A DNA stretch of 64,000 bases from Fibrobacter succinogenes (GCA_902762305.1 CACWNW010000003.1:82662-146661); one strand, 5' to 3'. Positions 33,686 to 42,721 are shown, numbered from the stretch's first letter. Notes: generated from the letters alone by a model not told the origin. Made by a program: numbers and translations.

Positions 33686-35533
33686 TTAAGGCTGAAGAGC
33701 CATATGGTAACCAATTGTAATAGGATCTTTAGGTGCTAGGTTGTTGCCCAAGCGAGAAATCGTAACCCTAACCGTTCCTGTGTATAGAACAGTGAAAGGA
33801 ACTACGAGATTTTGCCTTGTATAATCATTTGAAAAAGTTAGGATAAGATACGTCATAGAATTTCCATTCGGTTGAGCAACCGTAACAAGAAGATTCAAAG
33901 GTATTTTTTTCAACTTTTGAACAGTACTTCCCTTCACTAACCAAGAAACTGCCAACTTATATTTTTCTCCAGCCACAACACCATTCATATCAAACGTTAG
34001 AGCTTTATCCAATTTGTCATCACTATAATTCTTCAAGTAACCGGAAAAAGATTTATTGGAGGCCATGAGATTATAAGCAGGAATACCAAGGACAGCCCCA
34101 CCATCAGTATCCCTACTTCCTATAGTATTACCCAAAGTCGTAGTGAGGAATACTGGCTTCACCATTTCAGGATGTCCTTTAAAGAAGGGATGCTTCGTCA
34201 TCAAATCTGCAGCCATCGCAGCTGTATACGGTGTAGCCGCACTTGTGCCATCAAAGTAGCCATCATATCCAACAAAACCAACATCATAGAAATTACCGAT
34301 ATTCATTATTTCAGGTTTTGCATTTCCAATTTCAGAATTTATGTAATTACTATAAGGCATGTAAAAGTAACCGTAAGCTCCAGATGAATTAGTACGTTGC
34401 AAAGGATTCATTGCCCCAACGGTAATGGCATTTACTGCTTTGCCAGGAGATTTTACAGTTTGTCGACTTTGCCTATCTGGGCTAAAATTACCAGCAGCAA
34501 GAAATTCTGTTACACCATGCGTGTATATGTAGTTGTCATATGCTGCATCAATTACATCATAACTATCGGTAATCTCACCTTTATCATTATACTTTCCCAA
34601 AGAAGCAGTACCAATGTAAATTTGGGGACTGAATGATTGCGGTTTGGCCGGGCCAGCAATGTCACCTAGAAGGTTATTCTCATTATAACCATAAATTGTG
34701 GCATCCGGCGCAATACGCTGAAGTATGTTAACAACAGCTGTTGCGTGAGGGCGGGGATCGGTTCCACAATCCATCGCCCTATGCTTTGAAGGAATCAAAA
34801 TCTGACTCACATTAGCACAGGCTTTATCATAATAATAAATACCAATATCTTTTCCCTTATACCCATCAGCATGAGCATAATTGATTTGAGAAATATTGAT
34901 AGCCTCAGGAATCGTTGCAAAATCTTCAACATAACTGCCATAACCAGGCGTATAAGTCAGCCTGCTCATAGAATTAACATCAGTTCCAAAGTCACCATCT
35001 TCTATGTAAATATCTTCTGAAGACAACAGTTTGTTTTCCATTTCAGTAGGCGTCAAGAAAGCCCTATATGATTGTTTAAGAGGCTTTTGCTTTTTAATCC
35101 GACGTTTTTCCCAATCTTCAGTTTTTTTGAAAAAAGACTTCTTGTCTATTTTCTTACCATTCAGCAAAAAATTCTCTTCTTTTTTTTCACCATTGTAAGA
35201 ATATTGCGCACTGATAGGTTCAATATCAACATCTTCCACAGACAAATCAGCAACAGTCACTTCCATTCTGGGTTCAACGACATCTTCAACCAGATAAACA
35301 GTAGAATCCTGAACTTGTCCTCGATTCACTTTGCGACCAAGCACATCGCTTTTGAGAACAACTTTTCTCTTTTGCGCATCGCTATTGATTTTTTTGTTTG
35401 CTTTTTCCGCTTTGTATTTTTCAACAAATTCCCTCACTTTCGGGGAAAGACGGTCTAAATGACGGCTTTCAAGATTTACCTGCGCACAAGCTGTCCCTGC
35501 AAGGGAAAGCACCAACAAAAACCTGATATTCAT
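33686..35533 (-). CDS. Secreted subtilisin-like (S8) serine protease
   Basis: 615 aa. Signal peptide 1-17 (ACAQ), a charged Lys-rich region (about 20-170) likely acting as propeptide, then an S8 domain with His in DPRPHATAVV and Ser in FDGTSAATPYTAAM. The Asp site is probably in DIGIYYYD. A C-terminal beta domain (about 520-615) follows; it lacks the tail shared by the hydrolases. Good ribosome-binding site (AAAGGAG) and promoter (TTGTTG-17-TATAAT). AT-rich compared with both flanking GH43 genes, so it may have been inserted between them. Target protein unknown. Confidence 0.82.
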   Translation of the reverse strand: MNIRFLLVLSLAGTACAQVNLESRHLDRLSPKVREFVEKYKAEKANKKINSDAQKRKVVLKSDVLGRKVNRGQVQDSTVYLVEDVVEPRMEVTVADLSVEDVDIEPISAQYSYNGEKKEENFLLNGKKIDKKSFFKKTEDWEKRRIKKQKPLKQSYRAFLTPTEMENKLLSSEDIYIEDGDFGTDVNSMSRLTYTPGYGSYVEDFATIPEAINISQINYAHADGYKGKDIGIYYYDKACANVSQILIPSKHRAMDCGTDPRPHATAVVNILQRIAPDATIYGYNENNLLGDIAGPAKPQSFSPQIYIGTASLGKYNDKGEITDSYDVIDAAYDNYIYTHGVTEFLAAGNFSPDRQSRQTVKSPGKAVNAITVGAMNPLQRTNSSGAYGYFYMPYSNYINSEIGNAKPEIMNIGNFYDVGFVGYDGYFDGTSAATPYTAAMAADLMTKHPFFKGHPEMVKPVFLTTTLGNTIGSRDTDGGAVLGIPAYNLMASNKSFSGYLKNYSDDKLDKALTFDMNGVVAGEKYKLAVSWLVKGSTVQKLKKIPLNLLVTVAQPNGNSMTYLILTFSNDYTRQNLVVPFTVLYTGTVRVTISRLGNNLAPKDPITIGYHMALQP

Positions 35534-35632
35534 TCAATTTCTCCTTTATTTTGAATAAATTATAAATTAAATATAACCTATCAACAAAAGAAACGGTACT
35601 TTCAACGAAAAATAAAACAAATTTATAAGAAA

Positions 35633-35652
35633 GACTCCTCTTTCGAGGAGCC
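35633..35652 (-). terminator. Terminator after GH43 enzyme 2
   Basis: On the minus strand GGCTCCTC-GAAA-GAGGAGTC, followed by TTTCTTATAAATTT, 31 bp before the subtilase promoter region ends. Confidence 0.75.
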
Positions 35653-35682
35653 TTTTCAATAGGGGTATTGTTTTTAAAGAAT

Positions 35683-37908
35683 TTATCGAGTTGTACGCAC
35701 CTTCGCGATTATACCATTACTGCGGTCGCGAATGAGGCAGATTCCTTGAACCTTCTTGGACAAAGCATTTTCTCGCCAGATATTCTTGGCATCATCCATG
35801 CTACGGGCCGTGAAGCTTGCCACCTTCTTGCCGTTCAGATTAAACACATCGAAGACTCCTGCAGAGGTTGCATTCATACGAATCATCGGACGGAGTGCCA
35901 CCAAACTATCATCCGGATCCTTGGCGTCCTTGCCTTCTGCGAACTGGATGTAGTCGATATCGAACCAGTCGCCGGTCACGGTCAAGCGGAGCACATGCTC
36001 GCCCGCAGGGAGCGTCACGTTGGCCTTCACCTTCACGAACTCGTCCCAGCTGGAGCCGGACACCGGGATTTCCGCCACGGACTCGCCATCTACGGAGAGG
36101 GAGAAACCCGCAGTCTCGTTGTCGGTCGCAACGGAGGCATACACCGTGTAATCGCCCTTCTTTGCCACATTCACCGTGTATTCCAGCCATTCGCCAGCCT
36201 GATTGTAACCGACGATGTGGCCGGTCGCTTTCTCGTAGATATCGACTCCGGTTCCTTCACGGTAGCTTGTACCGCCATTTTCTATACCATGGTCTTCGAT
36301 ATCGTTTTCGCTATAGGAATCAACTCCGGCACCGCGGCCCGTACCCGGTTCGTCGAAATCCTCCGCCTGGATCATGCCCGGAATCGCCCAAGCCGTGCCA
36401 CCGAAAGGCTTCTGCGGTTCGGGAGGCGTGGTGCCGCTGCCTTCGAAGCCCCAGGCCTTGATGACCATGGTAGAATCCTGATTGCCCTTGAACACGAGGA
36501 ACAACTGGTCCACGATTCCCTTGAGGCCTTCGACTTCGCATTTATTCTCGACGTATTTGCTCTTATCGCCCGTATTCTTGAGCGTACAGGTGCCAGCGAG
36601 CGTACCCGTCGCGGAACCCGTGCGGATTTCAATCTTGTTGCCGTCGGCAGCGCTTGCAGCCTCGACCGTAAAGCCCGTCGCGGCAGTACCGAAGTCAACA
36701 CCAGAAACACGGAGCCAGGCTTCCTTGCTCGAAAGCGGAAGCAACACATGTTCAGCCTTCTTGCCCTGCACGAAGTTGGAACGGCTGCGGATGCCCTTCT
36801 GCTTGGAACTCGTGAGAGCCGGATACCAATCGTACGGATCGAAATTCTCGATCTGCTTCGGGCCTTCGTTGGTCACCGTAACCGTCTTGATAGTACCATC
36901 GGAATTGTAGAACATTTCGTCCACAGAGACGCTGCGGTGGTAGCCTTCGTTCGGGTTCGGCCTGCCATCATCCGCCGGGATAACTTCCAAGCCATTGTAA
37001 CCCTTCGCAATACGACGGTCATGATAAACGACGTAGGAATGGCCCTTGAATTCGGCAATACCGTGGTGGTTGTTGTTGCCGTTGATGCTTCTGCCGTTCA
37101 TGCTCGGGTCACCGAGAATCGTACCCTTCCAAGTGTAGGGCCCCATGACGTTGTCGGAAATGCCGTAGTCAATTGTCGGAGCGCCCTGCTGCCAACCGGT
37201 ACTGTACGAGAAGTAGTACTTGCCTTCGTGCTTGTGAATGTAGGATGCTTCGAGCATCTTGCGGGTCGGCAGGTTGTTCACCTTCACGTGAGAACCATTG
37301 CCCACCGGAGCATCCTTCGCGTCGTTCAGCTTGACGATATCGAAGTTGTCGGTATTCGGGCGGCTATTGCTTTCGCCACCGCCCCACGTCACGTAGGTCG
37401 TACCGTCATCATCAATGAAAATTCCCGGGTCAAAACACCAAGAAACGCCATCGCAACCGATGATGCCTCGGCCACCGACAAGCTTATCCTTGCCCTGGCC
37501 CACAGCGTTTGTCCACGGGCCGTCGATAGCAGGGGCCTTGATGTAGCCAATGCCGCCACCACCGCCATCGGGGAACACAATGTAGAACGTACCGTTATGC
37601 ACGGCGATACCGGAAGCCCAGATATCGTTAATGCCGTTTACCTTGCGGGCATCGTAAATGATGCCGAAGTCGGTCCAGTTCTGCATATCCTTGCTGCGGA
37701 ATGCATAAAGGGCGTAAATCTTGTAACCGTCAGAGTTGGCCGGTGCCGGGTCATCGGAGTCGGTGATGATGTAGAAATATTCATCATCTGCGGCAGCGCC
37801 GGGGTCAGCTAGGTAGTGATAGGTAGAAATCGGATTATCGGCAAGAGCCATGCCGGCAAAGCAGCCCACAACAGCCAAGCCAAGCTTTCCTATGGAAATC
37901 TTGTTCAT
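35683..37908 (-). CDS. Secreted GH43 enzyme with CBM6 modules (2 of 3)
   Basis: 741 aa from ATG 37906-37908 (MNKISIG), preceded by GGGATG. Signal peptide 1-23. Same order as enzyme 1: GH43 with YLADPG, CFDPGIFIDDDG and MLEASYIHK catalytic segments, a CBM6-like domain, a second CBM6 (begins MIQAEDFDEPG) and the shared tail (FDVFNLNGKKVASF). The CBM6 block is nearly identical in sequence to that of enzyme 1, while the catalytic domain is more diverged, pointing to gene conversion or recent exchange of the module. Role: debranching or exo-cleavage of arabinoxylan outside the cell. Confidence 0.9.
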   Translation of the reverse strand: MNKISIGKLGLAVVGCFAGMALADNPISTYHYLADPGAAADDEYFYIITDSDDPAPANSDGYKIYALYAFRSKDMQNWTDFGIIYDARKVNGINDIWASGIAVHNGTFYIVFPDGGGGGIGYIKAPAIDGPWTNAVGQGKDKLVGGRGIIGCDGVSWCFDPGIFIDDDGTTYVTWGGGESNSRPNTDNFDIVKLNDAKDAPVGNGSHVKVNNLPTRKMLEASYIHKHEGKYYFSYSTGWQQGAPTIDYGISDNVMGPYTWKGTILGDPSMNGRSINGNNNHHGIAEFKGHSYVVYHDRRIAKGYNGLEVIPADDGRPNPNEGYHRSVSVDEMFYNSDGTIKTVTVTNEGPKQIENFDPYDWYPALTSSKQKGIRSRSNFVQGKKAEHVLLPLSSKEAWLRVSGVDFGTAATGFTVEAASAADGNKIEIRTGSATGTLAGTCTLKNTGDKSKYVENKCEVEGLKGIVDQLFLVFKGNQDSTMVIKAWGFEGSGTTPPEPQKPFGGTAWAIPGMIQAEDFDEPGTGRGAGVDSYSENDIEDHGIENGGTSYREGTGVDIYEKATGHIVGYNQAGEWLEYTVNVAKKGDYTVYASVATDNETAGFSLSVDGESVAEIPVSGSSWDEFVKVKANVTLPAGEHVLRLTVTGDWFDIDYIQFAEGKDAKDPDDSLVALRPMIRMNATSAGVFDVFNLNGKKVASFTARSMDDAKNIWRENALSKKVQGICLIRDRSNGIIAKVRTTR

Positions 37909-38007
37909 CTTAAACATCCCTTTTAAAGACCGCACCATTACAGTCTTCACCATTCTATAATCTAAACCCCCAAAGGCCTTTTTTCTCCCCAATCCGAGCA
38001 AATTGCA

Positions 38008-38024
38008 TTGACGGATTGTCCATA
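38008..38024 (-). promoter_or_regulatory. Operator-like site upstream of GH43 enzyme 2
   Basis: Coding-strand TATGGACAATCCGTCAA, 48 bp upstream of TATAGA (37954-37959) and 100 bp before the start codon. Confidence 0.6.
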
Positions 38025-38051
38025 ATTGTACCGAAAACGAATAATCACAAA

Positions 38052-38082
38052 AAAGCACCCCGAGACAAGCCCGAGGTACTTT
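38052..38082 (-). terminator. Terminator after GH43 enzyme 3
   Basis: On the minus strand AAAGTACC pairs with GGTGCTTT (one G-U pair) and is followed by TTTTTT. It lies 57 bp past the stop and just upstream of the operator of enzyme 2. Confidence 0.7.
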
Positions 38083-38138
38083 ATGACGCCGAAAAGGCGT
38101 CGGTCTGGATGTGTGGTGTTTAGGGACTCTTTCTGGCC

Positions 38139-40325
38139 TTATTCCGTCACCTTGGCCATAAATTTTCTATTGCCATTCACCTGCTTGAGCATGTAGGCGC
38201 CCTGCCTGTAACCGGCTGCCTTCAGGGCCTGCGTCGCATCCATGCGGGCGAGGTCCACGGTCCCGAGCAATTTGCCCGAGAGGCTGAACACGCGGTAAAC
38301 CTTCGAACTGCCGGCATGGAACCCGAGCTGCCGAACAACATCCGGCACGGAATCCTTCACCGTACCGAAGGAGAACCAGTCCACGTTCACATTGTTGCCG
38401 GTGATAGTCAGGCGAACCGTATGCGGGCCCTTGGCAAGCGTAACCTTGCCGGCGCTGAATTCCTGGTACACGCTCCAGTCTTCGCCCGTCTTGGTCACGT
38501 TGACCGTATCGCCCACCGGCTTCCCGTCCACGGAGAAGCAGAAGCCGGAATTTTCGGCGCCCGAGGAGGCATAGGCCGTAATCGGGTATTCACCGTCGGC
38601 AGCAACCTCTATGGTATATTCGAGCCATTCGTCTACGTTCGTGTAGCCGATCGCCTTGCCCGTCCCGCCAAGCACGATGTCCACGCCTTCGTCCTCACGG
38701 AATGCGGCATCGCCCTGGTTCTCGGCATCGTTGTCGCTGTAAGAATCGTTGCCAGCGCCGTAACCCGGCACATCGAAGTTCTCGGCCTCGATCTTGCCCG
38801 GAACACCGGCAACCTTGCCATCATAAGGAGTCTGCGGTTCGGGTTCACGCTTGGTGCCCTGGAATTCCCATTCGAGAATACCCATGGTGGAATCCTTGCC
38901 ATTATTTTTGAACACGAAGAACAGCTGATCGACAACGCCGGTAAGGCCCGTCATAGCGCAGTCGTTATCAGTGAAAGTCATGTTATTGGCAGTCTTTGCA
39001 AGTTCGCAAGTACCAGCCAACGTGCCGCTAGCGCTACCTGTATGGATTTCAATCTTGTTGCCTTCGCCCACGTTCGCCGCCTTGATGCGGAGGTTCTGGG
39101 CACCGTTACCGAAGTCCACGCCAGACACGCGAATCCAAGATTCGCTACGGCTCGTGAGCGGCAACAGCACGTGCTTCACCGGCTGACCCTTCGTCCAGTC
39201 CGTACGGCTACGGATGTTCAACTGCTTGGAACTCGTAGTCGCCTTGTAAGTCCTGTACGGGTCGAAGTTCTTGATCTGCTTCGGGCCTTCACGGGTAAAG
39301 GTCAGCTTGTTCATCTTGTCGCCACTCCAGGTGAGTTCGTCGATGGACACGCTTCTGTGGTTTTCGTAATTCGGGTTTTCGGAACGCACGCCCGCCTGGG
39401 TCGTTGCTGCCGGATGGTTATCGGAAGTCACCAAGCGACGGTCGTGGTAAACAGCGTACCACTTGTCCTTGAACGGAGCGAAGCCCTGGTGGTTGTTACC
39501 GCCTTCGCCGTGAGCATCGGGCACGGAGCCAATGCCCGGAATAACCGTACCTACAAAGGTATAGGGGCCCCAGATATTGTCTGACATGCCATAGTCAATC
39601 ACCTGGCTACGGTTGTTGAAACTCAAGTAGTAGGTGTTGTTACGCTTGTGCAGGTAAGGAGCTTCGAAAGAGTTCGGCAAGGAGACCTTCTTCAGGGAAT
39701 TCTTGTCGAAAGTGATCTTGCCATTGCTTTCGGTAAAGCTGATAATGTCGAAGTTGTTACCGTAGGGGCGGCTATTGCTTTCGCCACCACCGAAAATCAC
39801 GTAACCCTTACCGTCGTCATCGATCAAAATGCCCGGGTCAAAGCAGTGTGCAATGCCGTCGCAGCTACCAATCAAACTGCCACTACCTGCAATCCTGTTG
39901 ACGCCATGTGTTTCCTTGACAGGGTCGGTATAAGGACCATCGATAGCTGGGGCGGTAATCATGCCCACGCCGCTTGCGCCATCGGGGTAAACGATATAGA
40001 CTTTACCGTCCTTGACGGCAATGCCCGACGCCCACGTATTGCTCGGATAGTTGCCGAACTCGCGCTTGGAACGGAAAATCATGCCATGGTCGGTCCAGTT
40101 CTTCATGTCTTCAGAAGTGAAGGCGTAAAGGCCGACAATGTCGTAGTTCCAGTTCGTCTGGTTGTTATAATCATCCACATCGGTCAAGATGTAGAAGGTG
40201 TCACCATCGGAGGCGCAAGAGGGGTCCGCCAGATAGTGGTAAGATGAGATAGGGTTGTCCGCCAGACCGTACGTGGCAAGACCCGCTACCAGGAAAGACG
40301 TTGCAACACCACAACTGAATTTCAT
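38139..40325 (-). CDS. Secreted GH43 enzyme with CBM6 modules (3 of 3)
   Basis: 728 aa. Signal peptide 1-22. GH43 domain with YLADPSCASDG, HCFDPGILIDDDG and the acid Glu in FEAPYLHK (enzymes 1 and 2 have MEASYIHK at this place). A CBM6-like domain (about 370-485), a second CBM6 (about 505-650, begins KIEAENFDVPG) and the shared tail (YRVFSLSGKLLGTV) follow. It is the most diverged of the three, so it probably differs in substrate. Ribosome-binding site AAAGGAG is 6 nt from the ATG. Confidence 0.9.
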   Translation of the reverse strand: MKFSCGVATSFLVAGLATYGLADNPISSYHYLADPSCASDGDTFYILTDVDDYNNQTNWNYDIVGLYAFTSEDMKNWTDHGMIFRSKREFGNYPSNTWASGIAVKDGKVYIVYPDGASGVGMITAPAIDGPYTDPVKETHGVNRIAGSGSLIGSCDGIAHCFDPGILIDDDGKGYVIFGGGESNSRPYGNNFDIISFTESNGKITFDKNSLKKVSLPNSFEAPYLHKRNNTYYLSFNNRSQVIDYGMSDNIWGPYTFVGTVIPGIGSVPDAHGEGGNNHQGFAPFKDKWYAVYHDRRLVTSDNHPAATTQAGVRSENPNYENHRSVSIDELTWSGDKMNKLTFTREGPKQIKNFDPYRTYKATTSSKQLNIRSRTDWTKGQPVKHVLLPLTSRSESWIRVSGVDFGNGAQNLRIKAANVGEGNKIEIHTGSASGTLAGTCELAKTANNMTFTDNDCAMTGLTGVVDQLFFVFKNNGKDSTMGILEWEFQGTKREPEPQTPYDGKVAGVPGKIEAENFDVPGYGAGNDSYSDNDAENQGDAAFREDEGVDIVLGGTGKAIGYTNVDEWLEYTIEVAADGEYPITAYASSGAENSGFCFSVDGKPVGDTVNVTKTGEDWSVYQEFSAGKVTLAKGPHTVRLTITGNNVNVDWFSFGTVKDSVPDVVRQLGFHAGSSKVYRVFSLSGKLLGTVDLARMDATQALKAAGYRQGAYMLKQVNGNRKFMAKVTE

Positions 40326-40443
40326 AACTGCTCCTTTTATGGAGAGTCAATAAGCCAATCACCCCCTAGAGGCTCTTGATCCCATACGGGTATAAAGATA
40401 TCATCAAAAAAAAGAAAAGTGTCGTTCGTCACAACACTTCCCA

Positions 40444-40460
40444 TTTACAATTTGTCTATA
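40444..40460 (-). promoter_or_regulatory. Operator-like site upstream of GH43 enzyme 3
   Basis: Coding-strand TATAGACAAATTGTAAA, exactly 49 bp upstream of TATACC (40389-40394). Between them lies TTGTGACGAACGACA, part-matching the CRP-like site at 3922. Confidence 0.6.
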
Positions 40461-40489
40461 CCTTTGTAAGGTTTTCGAAATCGAAAAAA

Positions 40490-41731
40490 CTATTTCGACT
40501 GCTTCCGCGGAATGAACTCGCTATAGCCGAACACCTCGATATCGTCAATCCAGAATTCACCACCCGTACCTCCAAATATGGAGATATCGGTGATGCGCCT
40601 CTTCACGACATCCCAACCCAGATTACCGCCCGTCTTGTTGCTGTCGGGTTCCTGGAGCTTGCTGGGCACAACCACATAGCGGTTCCAGACCGTATCGATA
40701 TCGATATGCGTCCAGGCCTTTCCGCTTTCTTCTTCGGAAGTGCTGTCGAGGTTCATGTCGAACGAGAACGAAATGTACTTGTGCTTGGTCGTATCCGTGA
40801 TGGCATCGGCACGGGCCCAGAACACGATAGAATCGAGCCCGCTCATGTCGACAAGGCCACCCAGTTCATAGCCCATCAGCACCCACTGGTACAGCGAATC
40901 ATTCGTACATGTAAAGTGCGCGACCTTGCCTTCCCGGCCAAGGCCTGCATCGGCCACTTCGACTTTGCCCGAGGCATACTCGCTGTGGTCGATTTTCCAA
41001 TTGTCAACACCGTCCTCGAAATCATCGAGGACGAACGAAAGTATAGGCGGCCTTGCATCGATAAGGATTTCGCGGAACTCACCCGACTTGACTTCGGCAA
41101 GCACGGAACCGAGCTTGCGGGCATAGTTCACATGCTGCTTCTTGCCCTTCTCGTTAACGACGGTAGAATCGTCCTGGACGAAGGCAACCACCTCGAAGAA
41201 GCCTGCAGGCAGGGATTCGAATTCGAAGTTGCCCTCGGAATCGGCCTCGGTACTGTAGTCAAGACCCTGGACGGCAACCGTGACGGGTTCGTCGATGCCC
41301 TCTTCAAGCACCACCTGGCCCGCGACCGCGCCCGGAGGTCCGACATGCAGGGACACTCGGCCGCCGTTGGTATGCCACGACCTGTAATTGAACTTGGAGG
41401 CGCCCTTCAGGGAATCGCCGCGGGCTTCCACTATATAACTGCCAAAGCCCAAATTGTTAAGCACCAGCGATCCAGAATCGTTGGTCTCGTAATTCATATT
41501 CGCGGTAGCAAGAGAATCAGCAAGGGTATCGCCGCTCGCCAGATAGCTATCCGGACGGACAATAACCTTCACATGTGCCGCCGGAGACCCGTCGGCAAGC
41601 TGCACGGAAAGGGCGATGGAATTTTCCGTTTCCATCGATGAACCGGCGCCTTCGATACCGTTCTCGCCAGTACACGCGACAAAGAATCCGCTCAATGCCG
41701 CCAACCCTATTTTCCACACCCTATTCATCAT
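40490..41731 (-). CDS. Lipoprotein with carbohydrate-binding-like C-terminal domain
   Basis: 413 aa. Lipobox FVACTGENG (Cys20). About 35-130 and 130-230 look like carboxypeptidase-regulatory/Ig-like beta modules (GPPGAVAGQVVLEEG, DSEGNFEFESLPAGFFEV). The C-terminal part (about 235-405), starting LDDFEDGVDNWKI and ending GGEFWIDDIEVFG, resembles CBM11/CIA30-type beta-jelly-roll domains. Start overlaps the stop of the upstream regulator gene by 4 bp (ATGA), so the two are coupled. Likely surface-exposed and possibly involved in polysaccharide binding. Confidence 0.72.
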   Translation of the reverse strand: MMNRVWKIGLAALSGFFVACTGENGIEGAGSSMETENSIALSVQLADGSPAAHVKVIVRPDSYLASGDTLADSLATANMNYETNDSGSLVLNNLGFGSYIVEARGDSLKGASKFNYRSWHTNGGRVSLHVGPPGAVAGQVVLEEGIDEPVTVAVQGLDYSTEADSEGNFEFESLPAGFFEVVAFVQDDSTVVNEKGKKQHVNYARKLGSVLAEVKSGEFREILIDARPPILSFVLDDFEDGVDNWKIDHSEYASGKVEVADAGLGREGKVAHFTCTNDSLYQWVLMGYELGGLVDMSGLDSIVFWARADAITDTTKHKYISFSFDMNLDSTSEEESGKAWTHIDIDTVWNRYVVVPSKLQEPDSNKTGGNLGWDVVKRRITDISIFGGTGGEFWIDDIEVFGYSEFIPRKQSK

Positions 41732-42591
41732 TTTTTTACTCCTGCACCGTCCCCCATAATAGCATTTTCTGCGGCGCCACCCTTACGGGCAACCGGATAA
41801 AAAGCCATCGAAAGCTGCATAACGCGGTCGGGATTCTTAGCCTCGTCCACGCGTTTTTGCACTAATCTGCGGAATTCCCTCAGCATTTCGCCCAAATCCT
41901 CGAAACAGGACTGGTCGACAGAAAGAGTCAGGGTAGAAATATTTCGCTCGTCGACAGGGATGTTCTCGAGGGCGTCGCTTGCCAGCCCGAGCACCTGCCT
42001 CTGGAAGTTCCTCACCGCCTTCGCCTTCTCGGGACCGCCTACCGTGAGGTGCGCATCCGTCAGCGCAAGGCGCCCGCTCGCCAACTTCTTGACAAGCCCG
42101 ACTTCCTTCAAGATTTCGATAGCCTCGGTAACCTGCTCCTCGGAAATGGGCGGGCAGATATCCTTGGCAATCTGCTTCACGTTCACCACCCCGCCATTCA
42201 GGTCGAGGTAGGCACGCACTGCCGGAATCCACCAGTTTTCGAGCAGTTTGAGTTCGGCCGCCTGGAGGCTGTGGCGTTCCACGTCGCGAAGGGAAAGCGC
42301 CTTCGCCATCAATTCTTCTTTCTTGGCCTTGTCCTTGCTCACTGCGGCCGAGAACAGCAGGTCGAAATATTCCGCCTCGCGGCCGTTCAGCGCAAGAATT
42401 TCCTTGGCAGCCTGCAACGCATGAGCGGGCAGGTGCTGTTTTTTCTGCAACACGCGGTAAAGGTAGCTGGAATCCAGCCCCAGCTTATCGCCCATCATGC
42501 GATAGCTATAGAAGGGCATCTCCGCCTTGCGGCGGTCGTAGTAGTCCTTCAAGAAGTCGCGGTAGTCCGCTATGTCCGAAAAAATAACCAT
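41728..42591 (-). CDS. TIGR02147-family (DUF4423) putative transcriptional regulator
   Basis: 287 aa. The N-terminus DYRDFLKDYYDRRK (about 9-22) followed by a helix-turn-helix-like SYRMMGDKLGLDSSYLYRVLQ (about 29-49) and the C-terminal domain with LTLSVD...LREFRRLVQKRVDEA match the TIGR02147 family, known chiefly from Fibrobacter. A winged-helix-like segment (about 130-170) is also visible. It carries the xylan-type operator 58 bp upstream, with a -10-like TAATAG 3 bp before the ATG, implying a leaderless message. It is therefore a candidate for the regulator of the local hydrolase genes, but that link is inference. Confidence 0.75.
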   Translation of the reverse strand: MVIFSDIADYRDFLKDYYDRRKAEMPFYSYRMMGDKLGLDSSYLYRVLQKKQHLPAHALQAAKEILALNGREAEYFDLLFSAAVSKDKAKKEELMAKALSLRDVERHSLQAAELKLLENWWIPAVRAYLDLNGGVVNVKQIAKDICPPISEEQVTEAIEILKEVGLVKKLASGRLALTDAHLTVGGPEKAKAVRNFQRQVLGLASDALENIPVDERNISTLTLSVDQSCFEDLGEMLREFRRLVQKRVDEAKNPDRVMQLSMAFYPVARKGGAAENAIMGDGAGVKK

Positions 42592-42648
42592 CAGCTATTA
42601 AATTACCCTTTGCAAAGTAGAAAAAAAAGGCTTTTTGTAAATTCTTTA

Positions 42649-42665
42649 TTGACTTTTTATCCATA
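42649..42665 (-). promoter_or_regulatory. Operator-like site upstream of the TIGR02147 regulator
   Basis: Coding-strand TATGGATAAAAAGTCAA, identical over 17 bp to the site before GH43 enzyme 1, with a -10-like hexamer at the same 48-49 bp spacing (42594-42600). Confidence 0.6.
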
Positions 42666-42670
42666 CCCGA

Positions 42671-42686
42671 GTTGACGAAAATCACA
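42671..42686 (-). promoter_or_regulatory. Near-copy of the CRP-like site
   Basis: GTTGACGAAAATCACA keeps the TGA-CGAAAA-TCACA core and the ACCCGAG flank of 3922-3937. It lies between the operator-like site and the divergent sigma-factor promoter, so it could serve either gene. Confidence 0.35.
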
Positions 42687-42721
42687 AAAGTCCCTCTTTT
42701 TCCCGTTTTTTTGCCCTTTTT

